The notes: generated by a model not told the origin, from the sequence alone. A DNA stretch of 19,508 nucleotides from Bacteroidota bacterium (GCA_030706285.1 JAUZOU010000017.1:1-19508); one strand, 5' to 3'; numbered from the stretch's first letter, positions 8,599-16,715 are shown. A program made the numbers and translations.

Positions 8599-9675
8599 TT
8601 AAATTTTATTCTGTTCGTCAGCTTCCTGTTTCCTCATAACATATTCCGGTCCTTTGTACCGGCTGAATTTCTTTGTGACGCTCAGACAGTAAAATTTCCG
8701 TACGGCCGGTATTTTTCCCAACAGGCGGAGAAAGGCGTACAGCGGCACCAGGGTAATCCAGCTGGCGAGGTACAGTACGGCAATGATGAGGACGGTCTTA
8801 ATCAGGATCATCAGCCAAGGTGCAACGGGAATCAGGAGCGATGCGTAGGCGGAAACAGCTTTGATACCGTAGATGATCATCAGGATATGCAGCGTGAATT
8901 GGATGACGAGCAGCGACATGGAGGTCTGGATGGCCTTTTCGGGGCAGAAGTTGATGCAGCGGTTGCAATCCTGACAGTTTGTTTTCCATCGCGGACGATT
9001 GTGCTCCATGACGATGGAGTGGGAGGGACATTGACGAGCGCAGAGCCCACAGCCGTTGCAGGACGAGTCGGCGATGTAGAAGGTGCCCAACGCACGGCGC
9101 CCCATTTTTCCGAAAAGAAAGGCCACCAGATAGGTCCACGTGTGGTTAAACGGACTGCAGCGAAACAACTCTCTTTTGCCCGACAGGAATTTTTCCGTGA
9201 AGTTCCGAACGTCAGCCTCTCCGTGAGTGATGATGATTTTCTGCGATTTCTCATCGCCGGGGTCGGTCATCTGCGTCCAATTGTCCGGAAAGGATGCTTC
9301 CCCCGACAGAAAGACATCGTACCCTTTCCGCCTGAGTAAATGCTCAACCTCCTCCAACGCCTGCCCGGAGGCCCCCGGTACCATTTTCCCCTTGTAGAAA
9401 ACAGCCCCATTCACCGCCAGGATCGCCACCTGTTTGCCTTCCCCTTTCGGAAATCGCTTCAAATATTGCCGCATCATGACCGGCGCCGCCCAACTCAACA
9501 CCGGAAATGCCACAATATGCCTCTCGAAAGCCCCCAGTTCAGGCGGGTTGACCCCCAGACTCACCTGCACGGTGGTCACTTCCTGACCGGCTTTGCGTAT
9601 GTCTTCTGCTATCGTTTTTACGGCGTGGGCGGTGTTGCCGGTACCAGTGAAAAAGTGGATGAGGGTGGTTGGCAT
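8599..9675 (-). CDS. EFR1-type flavodoxin/4Fe-4S membrane protein
   Basis: A 358-residue redox protein. The N-terminal flavodoxin domain binds FMN through FTGTGNTAHAV (9-19). Next is a 2x[4Fe-4S] ferredoxin domain with CxxCxxCxxxC at Cys206/209/212/216 (DSSCNGCGLCARQC) and a second set at Cys234/237/240/244 (TNCQDCNRCINFC). The C-terminal part (about 253-335) holds two or three membrane helices, so the protein is anchored in the inner membrane with its redox domains probably cytoplasmic. The architecture matches the EFR1 family of anaerobes, whose electron partners are unknown. Base composition is richer in G and C than the cassette region upstream, closer to gmk/nadD, which suggests a resident gene. 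A strong promoter lies upstream (9713-9743). Confidence 0.9.
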   Translation of the reverse strand: MPTTLIHFFTGTGNTAHAVKTIAEDIRKAGQEVTTVQVSLGVNPPELGAFERHIVAFPVLSWAAPVMMRQYLKRFPKGEGKQVAILAVNGAVFYKGKMVPGASGQALEEVEHLLRRKGYDVFLSGEASFPDNWTQMTDPGDEKSQKIIITHGEADVRNFTEKFLSGKRELFRCSPFNHTWTYLVAFLFGKMGRRALGTFYIADSSCNGCGLCARQCPSHSIVMEHNRPRWKTNCQDCNRCINFCPEKAIQTSMSLLVIQFTLHILMIIYGIKAVSAYASLLIPVAPWLMILIKTVLIIAVLYLASWITLVPLYAFLRLLGKIPAVRKFYCLSVTKKFSRYKGPEYVMRKQEADEQNKI

Positions 9676-9712
9676 GGGGTGGTGGTCTAATTACTTGTTT
9701 TTTTACTAATTA

Positions 9713-9743
9713 CAAAGGTATGAATGCTTTTTCTTAACACAAA
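9713..9743 (-). promoter_or_regulatory. Canonical Bacteroidetes promoter for the EFR1-type gene
   Basis: On the minus strand TTTG (9743-9740), then 19 bases, then TACCTTTG (9720-9713). This fits the -33 TTTG / -7 TAnnTTTG consensus with ideal spacing. The -7 box lies about 37 bases upstream of the ATG at 9675. Confidence 0.75.
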
Positions 9744-9849
9744 ATTCCGGGAAGTAACTTTGCGAAAATTCGGGGAAATCAAAGTTACCGATTACAGATC
9801 GCTGTCATCCATCTCTTAGAGGGAAAACATCGTATCTCTCAATAAGTGC
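9744..9849. other. Intergenic stretch without recognised feature
   Basis: Between the EFR1 promoter and the first attC-like site. I see no gene, hairpin terminator or conserved motif in it. Confidence 0.4.
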
Positions 9850-9930
9850 ATATTTCTTAACCGGCGTTTGTAGTTCAACACAGACTCCTCGCTCGGCCTT
9901 GCTGGCAGTTCAGAGTGCTATTTATTAGTG
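9850..9930 (-). other. Degenerate attC-like site after the M48 gene
   Basis: About 10 bases after the M48 stop, the minus strand shows a GC-richer stretch (AGCAAGGCCGAGCGAGGAGT) and ends with AACTACAAACGCCGGTTA. The GTTA end and GC-rich body resemble the two better sites at 11475-11553 and 14963-15025. The left arm, where TAAC would be expected, reads CACTAATAAAT and does not match the other end of the M48 cassette. I therefore call it degenerate. Confidence 0.4.
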
Positions 9931-9941
9931 GTTGTAAATTT

Positions 9942-11441
9942 TTATTTTTCATCTTTTATCTTAAACAACATCTTCTTTGTCCAATCAAGTTCATTTGTAA
10001 GATAAATATTCATTGAGCTCCAATTCTCGCTGCTTTTTATGTCTGAAAGGTCTTTATATTGGTCAGTAAGCATTTGTAAATATGTTTGCAAAGAATTTTT
10101 AGCATCGAGATAATTCTTCAATCTGATGTATACTAATGCCTCTTGTTTATAAAGATAAATAGGAGGAATAACATTAATTTCTTTGGCACTTTTTAGCAGA
10201 TTTAAACATTCTTGATTTTTTTCAACATTATCATACATACAAAGATTTGACATTGCTTTAAGAATATAATCGTCTTCAATTGCAACTCCAGCAGCAATAT
10301 TTCTATTTATTAGGTTAATACAAACATCAAAATGCTTCTTGTTAAATTCAATTCCCGCATTCATACTAATCACTAATGATATCAATTTATCATAGGTTTT
10401 TGACTCCATAATGGTTGGTGTTCCAATTGCATTAATTCGGTCTTGGAGAGCAGGATGAGTACCTTTGCCTGATAAAGCATAATAGTCCCCTGTTAGCACA
10501 CAATAATTCTTGATTTTAGTTAGTACACTTGACAATGCAAGGGGATTAATATTTAGATATTTCATAAGTTCTACAGCACATTTATCAGCTTCCATTTCTT
10601 GTTCACGGGAATATTCAAGACCAAGTCTTTCGATAAAAGCATCTGCTATACTTGTAGACAGTATTGCTGTGCTATATGTCAATGCACCAGGAGTATAATA
10701 GTCGTTTTTCGAAGCTAAATAAACTTCGGAGGCAGTCGCTAAAGTTGTCGCAAAAGCAGCCCAAAATTCAGCTGCTTTTTTCCTCTGATTTGCTTTGTTA
10801 ATATTAATTGTCGTATGATCTAGCACAAAGTGCGAAATCTCATGTGCCATTACTGCTATCAATTCATCTTCAGAATTTATTGTTGTTAGGAGGCCAGTTG
10901 TAATTATCATTGTACCATTGGGGAATATGTATGAATTTGGAGTATTATCAATTACAACTTTTAAATTGACAATACCAGGGCGACCATCTTGAATTTTCCC
11001 AGGAAACAATTTATAAGTAATCGTATATAGGTAATTTTCTAAATAGCTATCATTAAAGAATAGATTTTTCTTCTCTAATTCTTCCAAGTATTGAAGTGCT
11101 TCGTCTTCCAATTCTTTTCTAAGATCGTACTGCATTCCATTTTTTACGAGCTTTTCGTAAACTTCATATTTAACACCTTGTACTTTCCAAAATTCGGTTA
11201 AATTTGAAAAAGAAAAATTAATTTTCTTAAGATATCCCAATTCCTCCTTTTGAGGTGTTCCGTTCTTCAAAACTGTTGCCTCCCAAACATAATTTCTATT
11301 GGCATCTAATTGTTCTGAAAGCTCTTGTACTAATACCTTGGTATCTGATTTTTTTTCGACGCCAGTAAGGTTTAATGTGATTTGTGCATTAATGTTAATG
11401 GATAATGAAATAAGCAAAATAGTGAAAATAAGTCTTCTCAT
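9942..11441 (-). CDS. Exported M48-family zinc metalloprotease
   Basis: A 499-residue protein with a signal peptide (1-19, cleaved near INA/Q), so it is periplasmic or surface-located. The zinc site is HEISH at 200-204 (His200, Glu201, His204), with the third ligand probably Glu282 in EQEMEAD. It is preceded by the typical M48 segment NSYIFPNGTMIITTGLL (169-185) and EDELIAVMAHE. A THPALQDRI motif follows near residue 332. The C-terminal 150 residues are helical and resemble TPR-like repeats, as in BepA/YfgC-type proteases that act on outer-membrane proteins. There is no T9SS tail. The gene is AT-rich and lies alone between two attC-like sites on the minus strand, as a cassette gene would. Family call firm, substrate unknown. 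Confidence 0.92.
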   Translation of the reverse strand: MRRLIFTILLISLSININAQITLNLTGVEKKSDTKVLVQELSEQLDANRNYVWEATVLKNGTPQKEELGYLKKINFSFSNLTEFWKVQGVKYEVYEKLVKNGMQYDLRKELEDEALQYLEELEKKNLFFNDSYLENYLYTITYKLFPGKIQDGRPGIVNLKVVIDNTPNSYIFPNGTMIITTGLLTTINSEDELIAVMAHEISHFVLDHTTININKANQRKKAAEFWAAFATTLATASEVYLASKNDYYTPGALTYSTAILSTSIADAFIERLGLEYSREQEMEADKCAVELMKYLNINPLALSSVLTKIKNYCVLTGDYYALSGKGTHPALQDRINAIGTPTIMESKTYDKLISLVISMNAGIEFNKKHFDVCINLINRNIAAGVAIEDDYILKAMSNLCMYDNVEKNQECLNLLKSAKEINVIPPIYLYKQEALVYIRLKNYLDAKNSLQTYLQMLTDQYKDLSDIKSSENWSSMNIYLTNELDWTKKMLFKIKDEK

Positions 11442-11474
11442 AATTTGATGAATTTAATGTGCGTGTTTTATCAT

Positions 11475-11553
11475 GGCAGCTAACGGGTAGCCAGACTACG
11501 GCGAACTCATTGCGAAGCATAAGTTTACTGTTGTTTGGGTGGTGTTATGGGGC
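11475..11553 (-). other. attC-like site A between BspA-like and M48 genes
   Basis: Read on the minus strand: left arm GCCCCATAAC (11553-11544), a stem CCAAAC facing GTCTGG with one A-C mismatch, a structured middle containing ATGCTTCGCAAT, and right arm GTTAGCTGCC (11484-11475). The two outer arms share only TAAC/GTTA. The left arm is the exact reverse complement of GTTATGGGGC at the other end of the BspA-like cassette (14972-14963). This matches the rule that attC R'' and the start of the same cassette come from one original site. Confidence 0.7.
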
Positions 11554-11558
11554 GTTTT

Positions 11559-14500
11559 TTATCTTTTGAAAATTTTTCTTATAATTTTATCTTTCGTTCC
11601 CGCTATCTTTATAATGTAAACTCCTTTTGGCAAAGAACTTATATTCAAGCAATCATTATTATTAATTAATCTTTTTATAATCATATTTCCACTTATATCT
11701 ACAATTGTGATATTACACAAACCTTTATTGCCAGAAATATAAATATCATCAGTTACTGGCTTTTGATAAATTATGACATTATCAAGTTTTAAATTATTAA
11801 AAACTGTTGGCAATTGATCATCAATTATATTGGAAAATTCATTCCATACATTTGCTGCTTGATACTCATCTTTTGAATCCGCTGGTACATACAAAGTACA
11901 ACTAGTCTTATCAACATCTTCAAATACTGCGGATGAACTTAGGGCTATAGGCTGTGGATTGAAAACAAATAGTTTTTTTAGTCCACTACAACCATAAAAA
12001 GCCCTCTCACCGATAAAAGTTACAGAAGAGGGTATAGTCGCTGTAGATAATTTGATACATCCATAAAAGGCTAAATTTCCGATATATTTAACTAACGAAG
12101 GTATCGTAATTGAATCTAAAGATGAACAATTTCTAAATGCCTGACTACCTATTTTTAATATACTCTGTGATAATTTAATCGATGTTAAACCTGAACAACC
12201 ATAGAAAACATTATCCTCAATATTTGTTATAGATTCTGGGATAATTACATAAGTCAGGCCACAGCAGTTCATAAATGCAGAGCTACCAATTGACGAAATT
12301 GAATTAGGTAACATAACAAACTTCAAAGCAGTACAATTATAAAAAGAATAATTTCCTATTGATGTAATTTTAGATCCAAGTATAACGGAATCTAATGCAC
12401 TACAGTTTTGAAAAATATAATTTCCAATTTTTTTTAAAGAAAGTGAATGTGAAAAATCAATATTGTTCAAAGCGAGACAAGCATCAAATGAATTTGATCC
12501 TATTGAGATGACGTTTGATGGTATCACTATGGATTTTAATGAATAGCAATTCTGGAAGGCATTATCCCCAATAATCTTGGCAGAAGAATTTTCAGAGAAA
12601 GAAATTGTTTTCAATGCATTACATGATTTAAAAGCATAATTACCTATTGATTCAACGGATTTTGGAATCAAAATTGAATCTAAAACTTTACAGTTTTGAA
12701 AAGCAAAATCTCCAATTTTTACAAGGAACGTGGGTAATGTTATTGATGCAAGTTTTAAACAATTACTGAAGGCATATTGCCTGATGGAAACAGAGGCAGT
12801 ATCTATTGTTGATGGGATTATAACTGATTTAAGTATACTACAACCATTGAATGCATAATCACCAATTATTGTAATTGATGATGGGATTGTTAAAGAATCC
12901 AAGCCGCTACAATTAGAAAAGGCATAATCACCAATAAAATTAACGGAGGAGGGTATTGAAACAGATCTTAATCCGACACATCCCATAAAAGTATTATCTG
13001 CAATAGCATTTACAAATTTGGGGATTTTAATTAATGCTAATCTTGTACAATTTTTAAATGCAGAACTTCCAATATAAGTAACTGATGTAGGTATTGTAAT
13101 TGAGTCTAGAGAACTACATCCGTAAAAAGCATGTTGACCAATTGAAGTAATTGCTGAAGGCAGAATTAATGCATTTATCATGCTGCAATTCTTAAAGGCG
13201 AAACTACCGATTGAATTAATAGAAGGTGAAAATGTAACTGATAATAAAGTGGTTTTCCCTTTACTCGTTGTAGAGTTGAAAAAGGAGTAATCAGGCAGAG
13301 TATTTGCTGGATATGTTGTCGTAATCGAACCAGATGTTCCAGCATTACCAGTATATTCTATAATATTTGCATCCTTAATATTCAAGCTATTCAATAAGGG
13401 CATACTGTCCCTCATTACTCTAAAATCTCTAGCATCAATTGCACCTGAAATGGTTAAACTTGTTGCTTTACTTTTTTCAATTGAGTTTAAAGAACTTCCT
13501 AATTCGCCTGGTAAAATATGAAGGTTGAAGGCTGCTACTTTTGCACCCTGAGTTACAGATATAACCTGATCATTAAGACTATCCACGATAAATGATATTC
13601 TTGCTACTCTGTCAAAATACTCTTGATTATTAGTTGTGTTTATAATAATCTTTGAATATCCTGCAATTGAAGAATCAGGACTTACAGTAAGCCAACTTTT
13701 ATCAGAAGTTGCTTTCCAATTGGTATTAGAAAAAACATCTAAAGTATCAGTATGTGCAGCTGATGTACTTATATCAATAGATTTTGACGAAAAAGCAATA
13801 CCACTTCCTTCAACAATATTTGAAAATTCATTCCAATATTCTGCAGCTAAGTAGCTTTCTCTTGAACCCTTTAGAACATAAATAGTGCAATTATTTTTAT
13901 TCACACCTTCAAAAACAGTGTTTAATGAGCCGGACGATCCTGAAGCTGGTAAAGTCAAGGGTTTTACGGAATTTGAGAAAATAGAAACCAATTCGCTACA
14001 GCCAGCAAACGATTCATTTTCAATTATATCAACAGTTGATGGTATATATAATATCTTTAAGTTTGTATTTCCAGCAAAGGACAAAGCTCCGATAGTATCA
14101 ACAGTTGAAGGTATTACATATGTTGATTGTTTAAAATTAGGGTATTGCAATATTTTCGTTTGTGATTTATTAAACAATACACCATTTAAGCTAGAATATA
14201 GTGGATTATTATTTTCAACCGTAATCGGTCCTTTACATCCTCCAAATGCACGAATTTCAATTGATACTACAGTTGATGGAACAAATATTGACTGTAAATT
14301 ACTGCAACCCACAAACGCTTCAAAGCCTATCTTTTTCACAGATAATGGAATTTTTATTGAATCTAATGAGCTACATCCATAAAATGCATATGGTTTTATA
14401 TAAATAACAGACTGAGGAATTGTAAGTGATTTAATCTTATTACATCCAGCAAAAGCACAATCTCCAATAGTAGTAATTGATGATGGTAGTATAATCGAAA

Positions 14501-14891
14501 TTAAACTTGTTTTCCCAATTGTTTTCCAAAGACTATTCCATGGGCCACCAATAGTCATATTTGAAAATCCTCCAAATGAATAATCAGGGATTGTATTAGC
14601 TGGATATGTATAAGTATAATTTGATTCAATTGTACCTTGAGTACCAGTATATTCAACAATATTAGAGCCGCTTAAATCTAATGTTGCTAATAGTGGCATT
14701 TTGTCTCGTAAAGTTACAAAATCAACAGCATTAAGACTTCCAATAACAGTCAAATTTGTTACTGTATTTCGTTCCTGTAATGTTAAAGTACTTAATAATC
14801 CACCAGCAACAATTTCAACAGTTTTGCTATACGTAGCTTTTAACATTAATGTAGTAATAATACAGATAATTAGTACAATGTACTTTTTCAT
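11559..14891 (-). CDS. BspA-like leucine-rich-repeat surface protein with BACON domain and T9SS tail
   Basis: A protein of 1110 residues, with start at 14891 (MKKYIVLIICIITTLMLKAT, a clear signal peptide). A longer frame from 15038 would run through an attC-like site and is rejected. Order: module N1 (about 23-105), about six LRR_5 repeats (about 117-355), a BACON domain (about 363-452: DVFSNTNWKATSDKSWLTVS), module N2 (about 453-535), about 18 LRR_5 repeats (about 543-1027) of 23 residues with the pattern IPSSVTxIGxxAFxGCSxLxSI, and a C-terminal T9SS type A sorting domain (about 1030-1110: SGNMIIKRL, LPKGVYIIKI, KIIRKIFKR). It is expected to be carried over the outer membrane and attached to the cell surface for adhesion or glycan binding. 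N1 and N2 are an internal duplication. The gene is AT-rich and forms a cassette on its own. Confidence 0.92.
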   Translation of the reverse strand: MKKYIVLIICIITTLMLKATYSKTVEIVAGGLLSTLTLQERNTVTNLTVIGSLNAVDFVTLRDKMPLLATLDLSGSNIVEYTGTQGTIESNYTYTYPANTIPDYSFGGFSNMTIGGPWNSLWKTIGKTSLISIILPSSITTIGDCAFAGCNKIKSLTIPQSVIYIKPYAFYGCSSLDSIKIPLSVKKIGFEAFVGCSNLQSIFVPSTVVSIEIRAFGGCKGPITVENNNPLYSSLNGVLFNKSQTKILQYPNFKQSTYVIPSTVDTIGALSFAGNTNLKILYIPSTVDIIENESFAGCSELVSIFSNSVKPLTLPASGSSGSLNTVFEGVNKNNCTIYVLKGSRESYLAAEYWNEFSNIVEGSGIAFSSKSIDISTSAAHTDTLDVFSNTNWKATSDKSWLTVSPDSSIAGYSKIIINTTNNQEYFDRVARISFIVDSLNDQVISVTQGAKVAAFNLHILPGELGSSLNSIEKSKATSLTISGAIDARDFRVMRDSMPLLNSLNIKDANIIEYTGNAGTSGSITTTYPANTLPDYSFFNSTTSKGKTTLLSVTFSPSINSIGSFAFKNCSMINALILPSAITSIGQHAFYGCSSLDSITIPTSVTYIGSSAFKNCTRLALIKIPKFVNAIADNTFMGCVGLRSVSIPSSVNFIGDYAFSNCSGLDSLTIPSSITIIGDYAFNGCSILKSVIIPSTIDTASVSIRQYAFSNCLKLASITLPTFLVKIGDFAFQNCKVLDSILIPKSVESIGNYAFKSCNALKTISFSENSSAKIIGDNAFQNCYSLKSIVIPSNVISIGSNSFDACLALNNIDFSHSLSLKKIGNYIFQNCSALDSVILGSKITSIGNYSFYNCTALKFVMLPNSISSIGSSAFMNCCGLTYVIIPESITNIEDNVFYGCSGLTSIKLSQSILKIGSQAFRNCSSLDSITIPSLVKYIGNLAFYGCIKLSTATIPSSVTFIGERAFYGCSGLKKLFVFNPQPIALSSSAVFEDVDKTSCTLYVPADSKDEYQAANVWNEFSNIIDDQLPTVFNNLKLDNVIIYQKPVTDDIYISGNKGLCNITIVDISGNMIIKRLINNNDCLNISSLPKGVYIIKIAGTKDKIIRKIFKR
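11990..13260 (-). repeat. Tandem 69-base LRR_5-coding repeats
   Basis: About 18 diverged units coding for 23-residue BspA-type repeats, seen in protein as IG-x-x-AF-x-x-C-x-x-L spaced every 23 residues. A shorter block of about six lies at 13820-14510. These are coding repeats, not a CRISPR or satellite. Confidence 0.8.
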
Positions 14892-14962
14892 AATTATTAG
14901 TCGTTTTGAATTTCTTCGTTTTACATCATTAATGAAAAAATTGAATAACTCACTTCTAAAAT

Positions 14963-15025
14963 GCCCCATAACGGATGGCCAGAGCGCGAGTGCCGACAGG
15001 CACTTGTGCTTTGGTGTTAGCACTT
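14963..15025 (-). other. attC-like site B between lipoprotein and BspA-like genes
   Basis: Best of the sites. Minus strand: left arm AAGTGCTAAC (15025-15016), spacer A, stem CCAAAGC facing GCTCTGG (one mismatch), inner perfect stem AGTGCC/GGCACT with loop TGTC, unpaired CCATCC, right arm GTTATGGGGC (14972-14963). The layout (short TAAC/GTTA arms, unpaired spacers, one mismatched base in the inner stem) is that of attC. The left arm matches the far end of the lipoprotein cassette; the right arm matches the far end of the BspA-like cassette. Confidence 0.75.
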
Positions 15026-15245
15026 GGTTTTTATACATGACAATCCTTCGATTGTCAGCAGTCAGCTACATATCAAAACAATAATAGTCATCTGTTTAGT
15101 ATTGTTTTTCAATTGTCTACATCCATCGAATCCGTATATATTTAAAAAGTTGTCTGCGACAAGCCAGTATTTATATTTTTTTTGACAGAACCCCCAAAAC
15201 CAAGAAAATCTTTTTATTGGTAAAACCATTTGCAATACGAAATCA
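15026..15245. other. Non-coding 3' part of lipoprotein cassette
   Basis: AT-rich, without a supported reading frame. It contains a run of T (15174-15183) and a short C-rich patch, but no convincing hairpin terminator. Confidence 0.4.
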
Positions 15246-15611
15246 TTACTTTACTTCTTGATACACATCTTGATTCCACCATGAAAATCCATTCTCACTT
15301 TTAAATTGAACTTTGTCTAATATCCATTTTGCATCTGAGTTTTTGTGAAAAATAAATTGACCTGCCATTCGTCCATCGTGGTGTTGAATAATTGCTCTGC
15401 CATTCATCTCTGCATCAGAAATTTAAATTAATCCTTGCCATTCAATTAATATGGCAGGAATGGGACTATTATCTGGCAATTCTGTTCCCTTAGCAAGTAG
15501 AGTCTCTACTGCTATCTTTGCTTTTTCTTCTGACAGTTTAGAATTTGAACAACTATTAAACAAAAATAAGATTGATAAAAAAAACAATGAGAATACTGTT
15601 GATATTTTCAT
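15246..15611 (-). pseudogene. Small lipoprotein gene interrupted by an in-frame stop
   Basis: Starting at 15611 the protein opens with MKISTVFSLFFLSILFLFNSC, a lipoprotein signal with the lipobox ending at Cys21 (FNSC). After 62 residues there is a TAA (15423-15425). The same frame then stays open for 58 more codons (ISDAEMNGRAIIQHHDGRMA, then FIFHKNSDAKWILDKVQF and WWNQDVYQEVK) to a TAA at 15246. The downstream part reads as ordinary protein, so a single nonsense mutation is the simplest explanation. The restored protein would have 121 residues and be anchored to a membrane. The family is not recognised. The gene is flanked by perfect 12 bp inverted repeats at 15014-15025 and 15978-15989, as a cassette. 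Confidence 0.65.
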
Positions 15612-15977
15612 AAAATATTGTTTTATTAATTCCTACTCTTTTGGCCTTTTGGAATACGCCCCGTTATATTATAGTGGTATCTGGACTCCACTTTTTTATT
15701 TTATCAGCTGCAATCATGATAAATTATCGTCCATATTATTGTCTGTTATCATCTATTTGCATTATATGTCTTAATAGACCTTTTTATCTTCAATATAGAT
15801 TGTAGTATACTGATTGCCAATTTTTGTTATTTAACATAGAGACAAATTAATAGACGTCTTATTTTGATACAACAGTTTAAATTTATTTCCTATCCGTTGC
15901 ACCACTATTGAGGTTGTTTATTTCTCTTAGATGTTTGGTTCACAATTAAAAGAACTAAAATGTGTGCGTTCTAAACT
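15612..15977. other. Non-coding 5' part of lipoprotein cassette
   Basis: About 365 very AT-rich bases between the lipoprotein start and site D. A plus-strand frame over 15451-15774 lies partly opposite the lipoprotein gene and is not protein-like. No promoter of the TAnnTTTG form was identified with confidence. Confidence 0.4.
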
Positions 15978-16018
15978 AAGTGCTAACACTTCAGCAATCG
16001 CATAGCGATTATTTATTT
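15978..16018 (-). other. Partial attC-like site D (right half)
   Basis: On the minus strand: a hairpin ATCGC-TAT-GCGAT (16013-16001), then TGCTGAA and GTGTTAGCACTT (15989-15978). The last 12 bases are the exact reverse complement of the left arm of site B (15014-15025), so they mark the beginning of the lipoprotein cassette. A matching left arm further upstream was not found. Confidence 0.5.
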
Positions 16019-16021
16019 ATT

Positions 16022-16290
16022 ATGAAAAATGCAATATATTATAATTACAATATGAATTAACATGAAGGAAGAATGTTGAGGTTCATGACTTTTTAGTTAT
16101 TAGAATATTAGTCAGGTCATTCGTAGAAAATGTGTTCTTCTTGGTTTGATTATCTGCTAAAATGTTAAATATATGGTTTTAGATGTATAAAATAACGTGT
16201 CTTTCATGGAAGCAAAAATAATTATTATTTTTAGATATACGTGTTTTAATTATAAATAGTTAGACTTTTAACAGAGTTTTCTGACATCTG
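16022..16290. other. AT-rich non-coding stretch
   Basis: No supported gene, RNA or repeat. The sequence changes sharply to GC-rich after about 16295. Confidence 0.4.
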
Positions 16291-16294
16291 ATGG

Positions 16295-16560
16295 AAAGTA
16301 ACCGGTAGTGAAGCGGGCACGGGCAGGTTGCGGCGACTATGAAGAAAAACGTTAAGAAAACAGGGTGGAGAGAGGCGCCCGGAATTTTCGTCTTCCGAGG
16401 AGCGTTAGCGACGCCTCGAAAATTCAGCCGAACGAGACCCGGTTTTTAGTTTTTCGAATCGGAGCGGCAGACTGTTTGCGCTAGCGGAACGGCGATTGAT
16501 AGTAGTACTTTCTGGATACTGACTGCTCAGATAAACGGAACGTCAATCGATAGCCCTCCC
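16295..16560. repeat. GC-rich structured intergenic element
   Basis: A GC-rich island in AT-rich surroundings. It contains inverted arms GAATTTTCG (16382-16390) and CGAAAATTC (16417-16425). Between and overlapping them CGAGG pairs with CCTCG and CGT with ACG, so it can form a long hairpin. Further on, two direct repeats of 18 bases (16485-16502 and 16536-16553, starting CGGAACG, 15 of 18 identical) lie 51 bases apart. No reading frame looks coding. It may be a dispersed Bacteroidales intergenic repeat, but copies elsewhere cannot be seen here. Confidence 0.45.
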
Positions 16561-16715
16561 TCTTCAACGTCTTTGTAGCTATGGCACTGTCTATAGCTTC
16601 TTAATCCAAAAGCTTTAACTTGATCCCGGTTTTTAGTATGGAAAGAACAAGTTTGGGCAGGATTCATTGTTAATAATAAATTTTAATAATCAGTACAAAA
16701 TACTAAGAAATAGAT

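Noticed and set aside
8887..9339. Plus-strand frame of 150 codons opposite the EFR1-type gene
   Set aside because: Shadow of the GC-rich ferredoxin/flavodoxin gene, which has full cysteine and FMN motifs.
11990..13260. Possible CRISPR array, from regularly spaced similar sequences
   Set aside because: The units are diverged, have no constant repeat with unique spacers, and encode 23-residue LRR_5 repeats.
13885..14382. Plus-strand frame of 165 codons
   Set aside because: Shadow created by the regular 69-base LRR repeats of the minus-strand gene.
14892..15038. 49-residue N-terminal extension of the BspA-like reading frame
   Set aside because: It runs through attC-like site B, has no protein-like character, and precedes a clear signal peptide beginning at 14891.
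15451..15774. Plus-strand frame of 107 codons
   Set aside because: Partly antisense to the lipoprotein gene; its hydrophobic end arises from AT-rich sequence and no start signal is seen.
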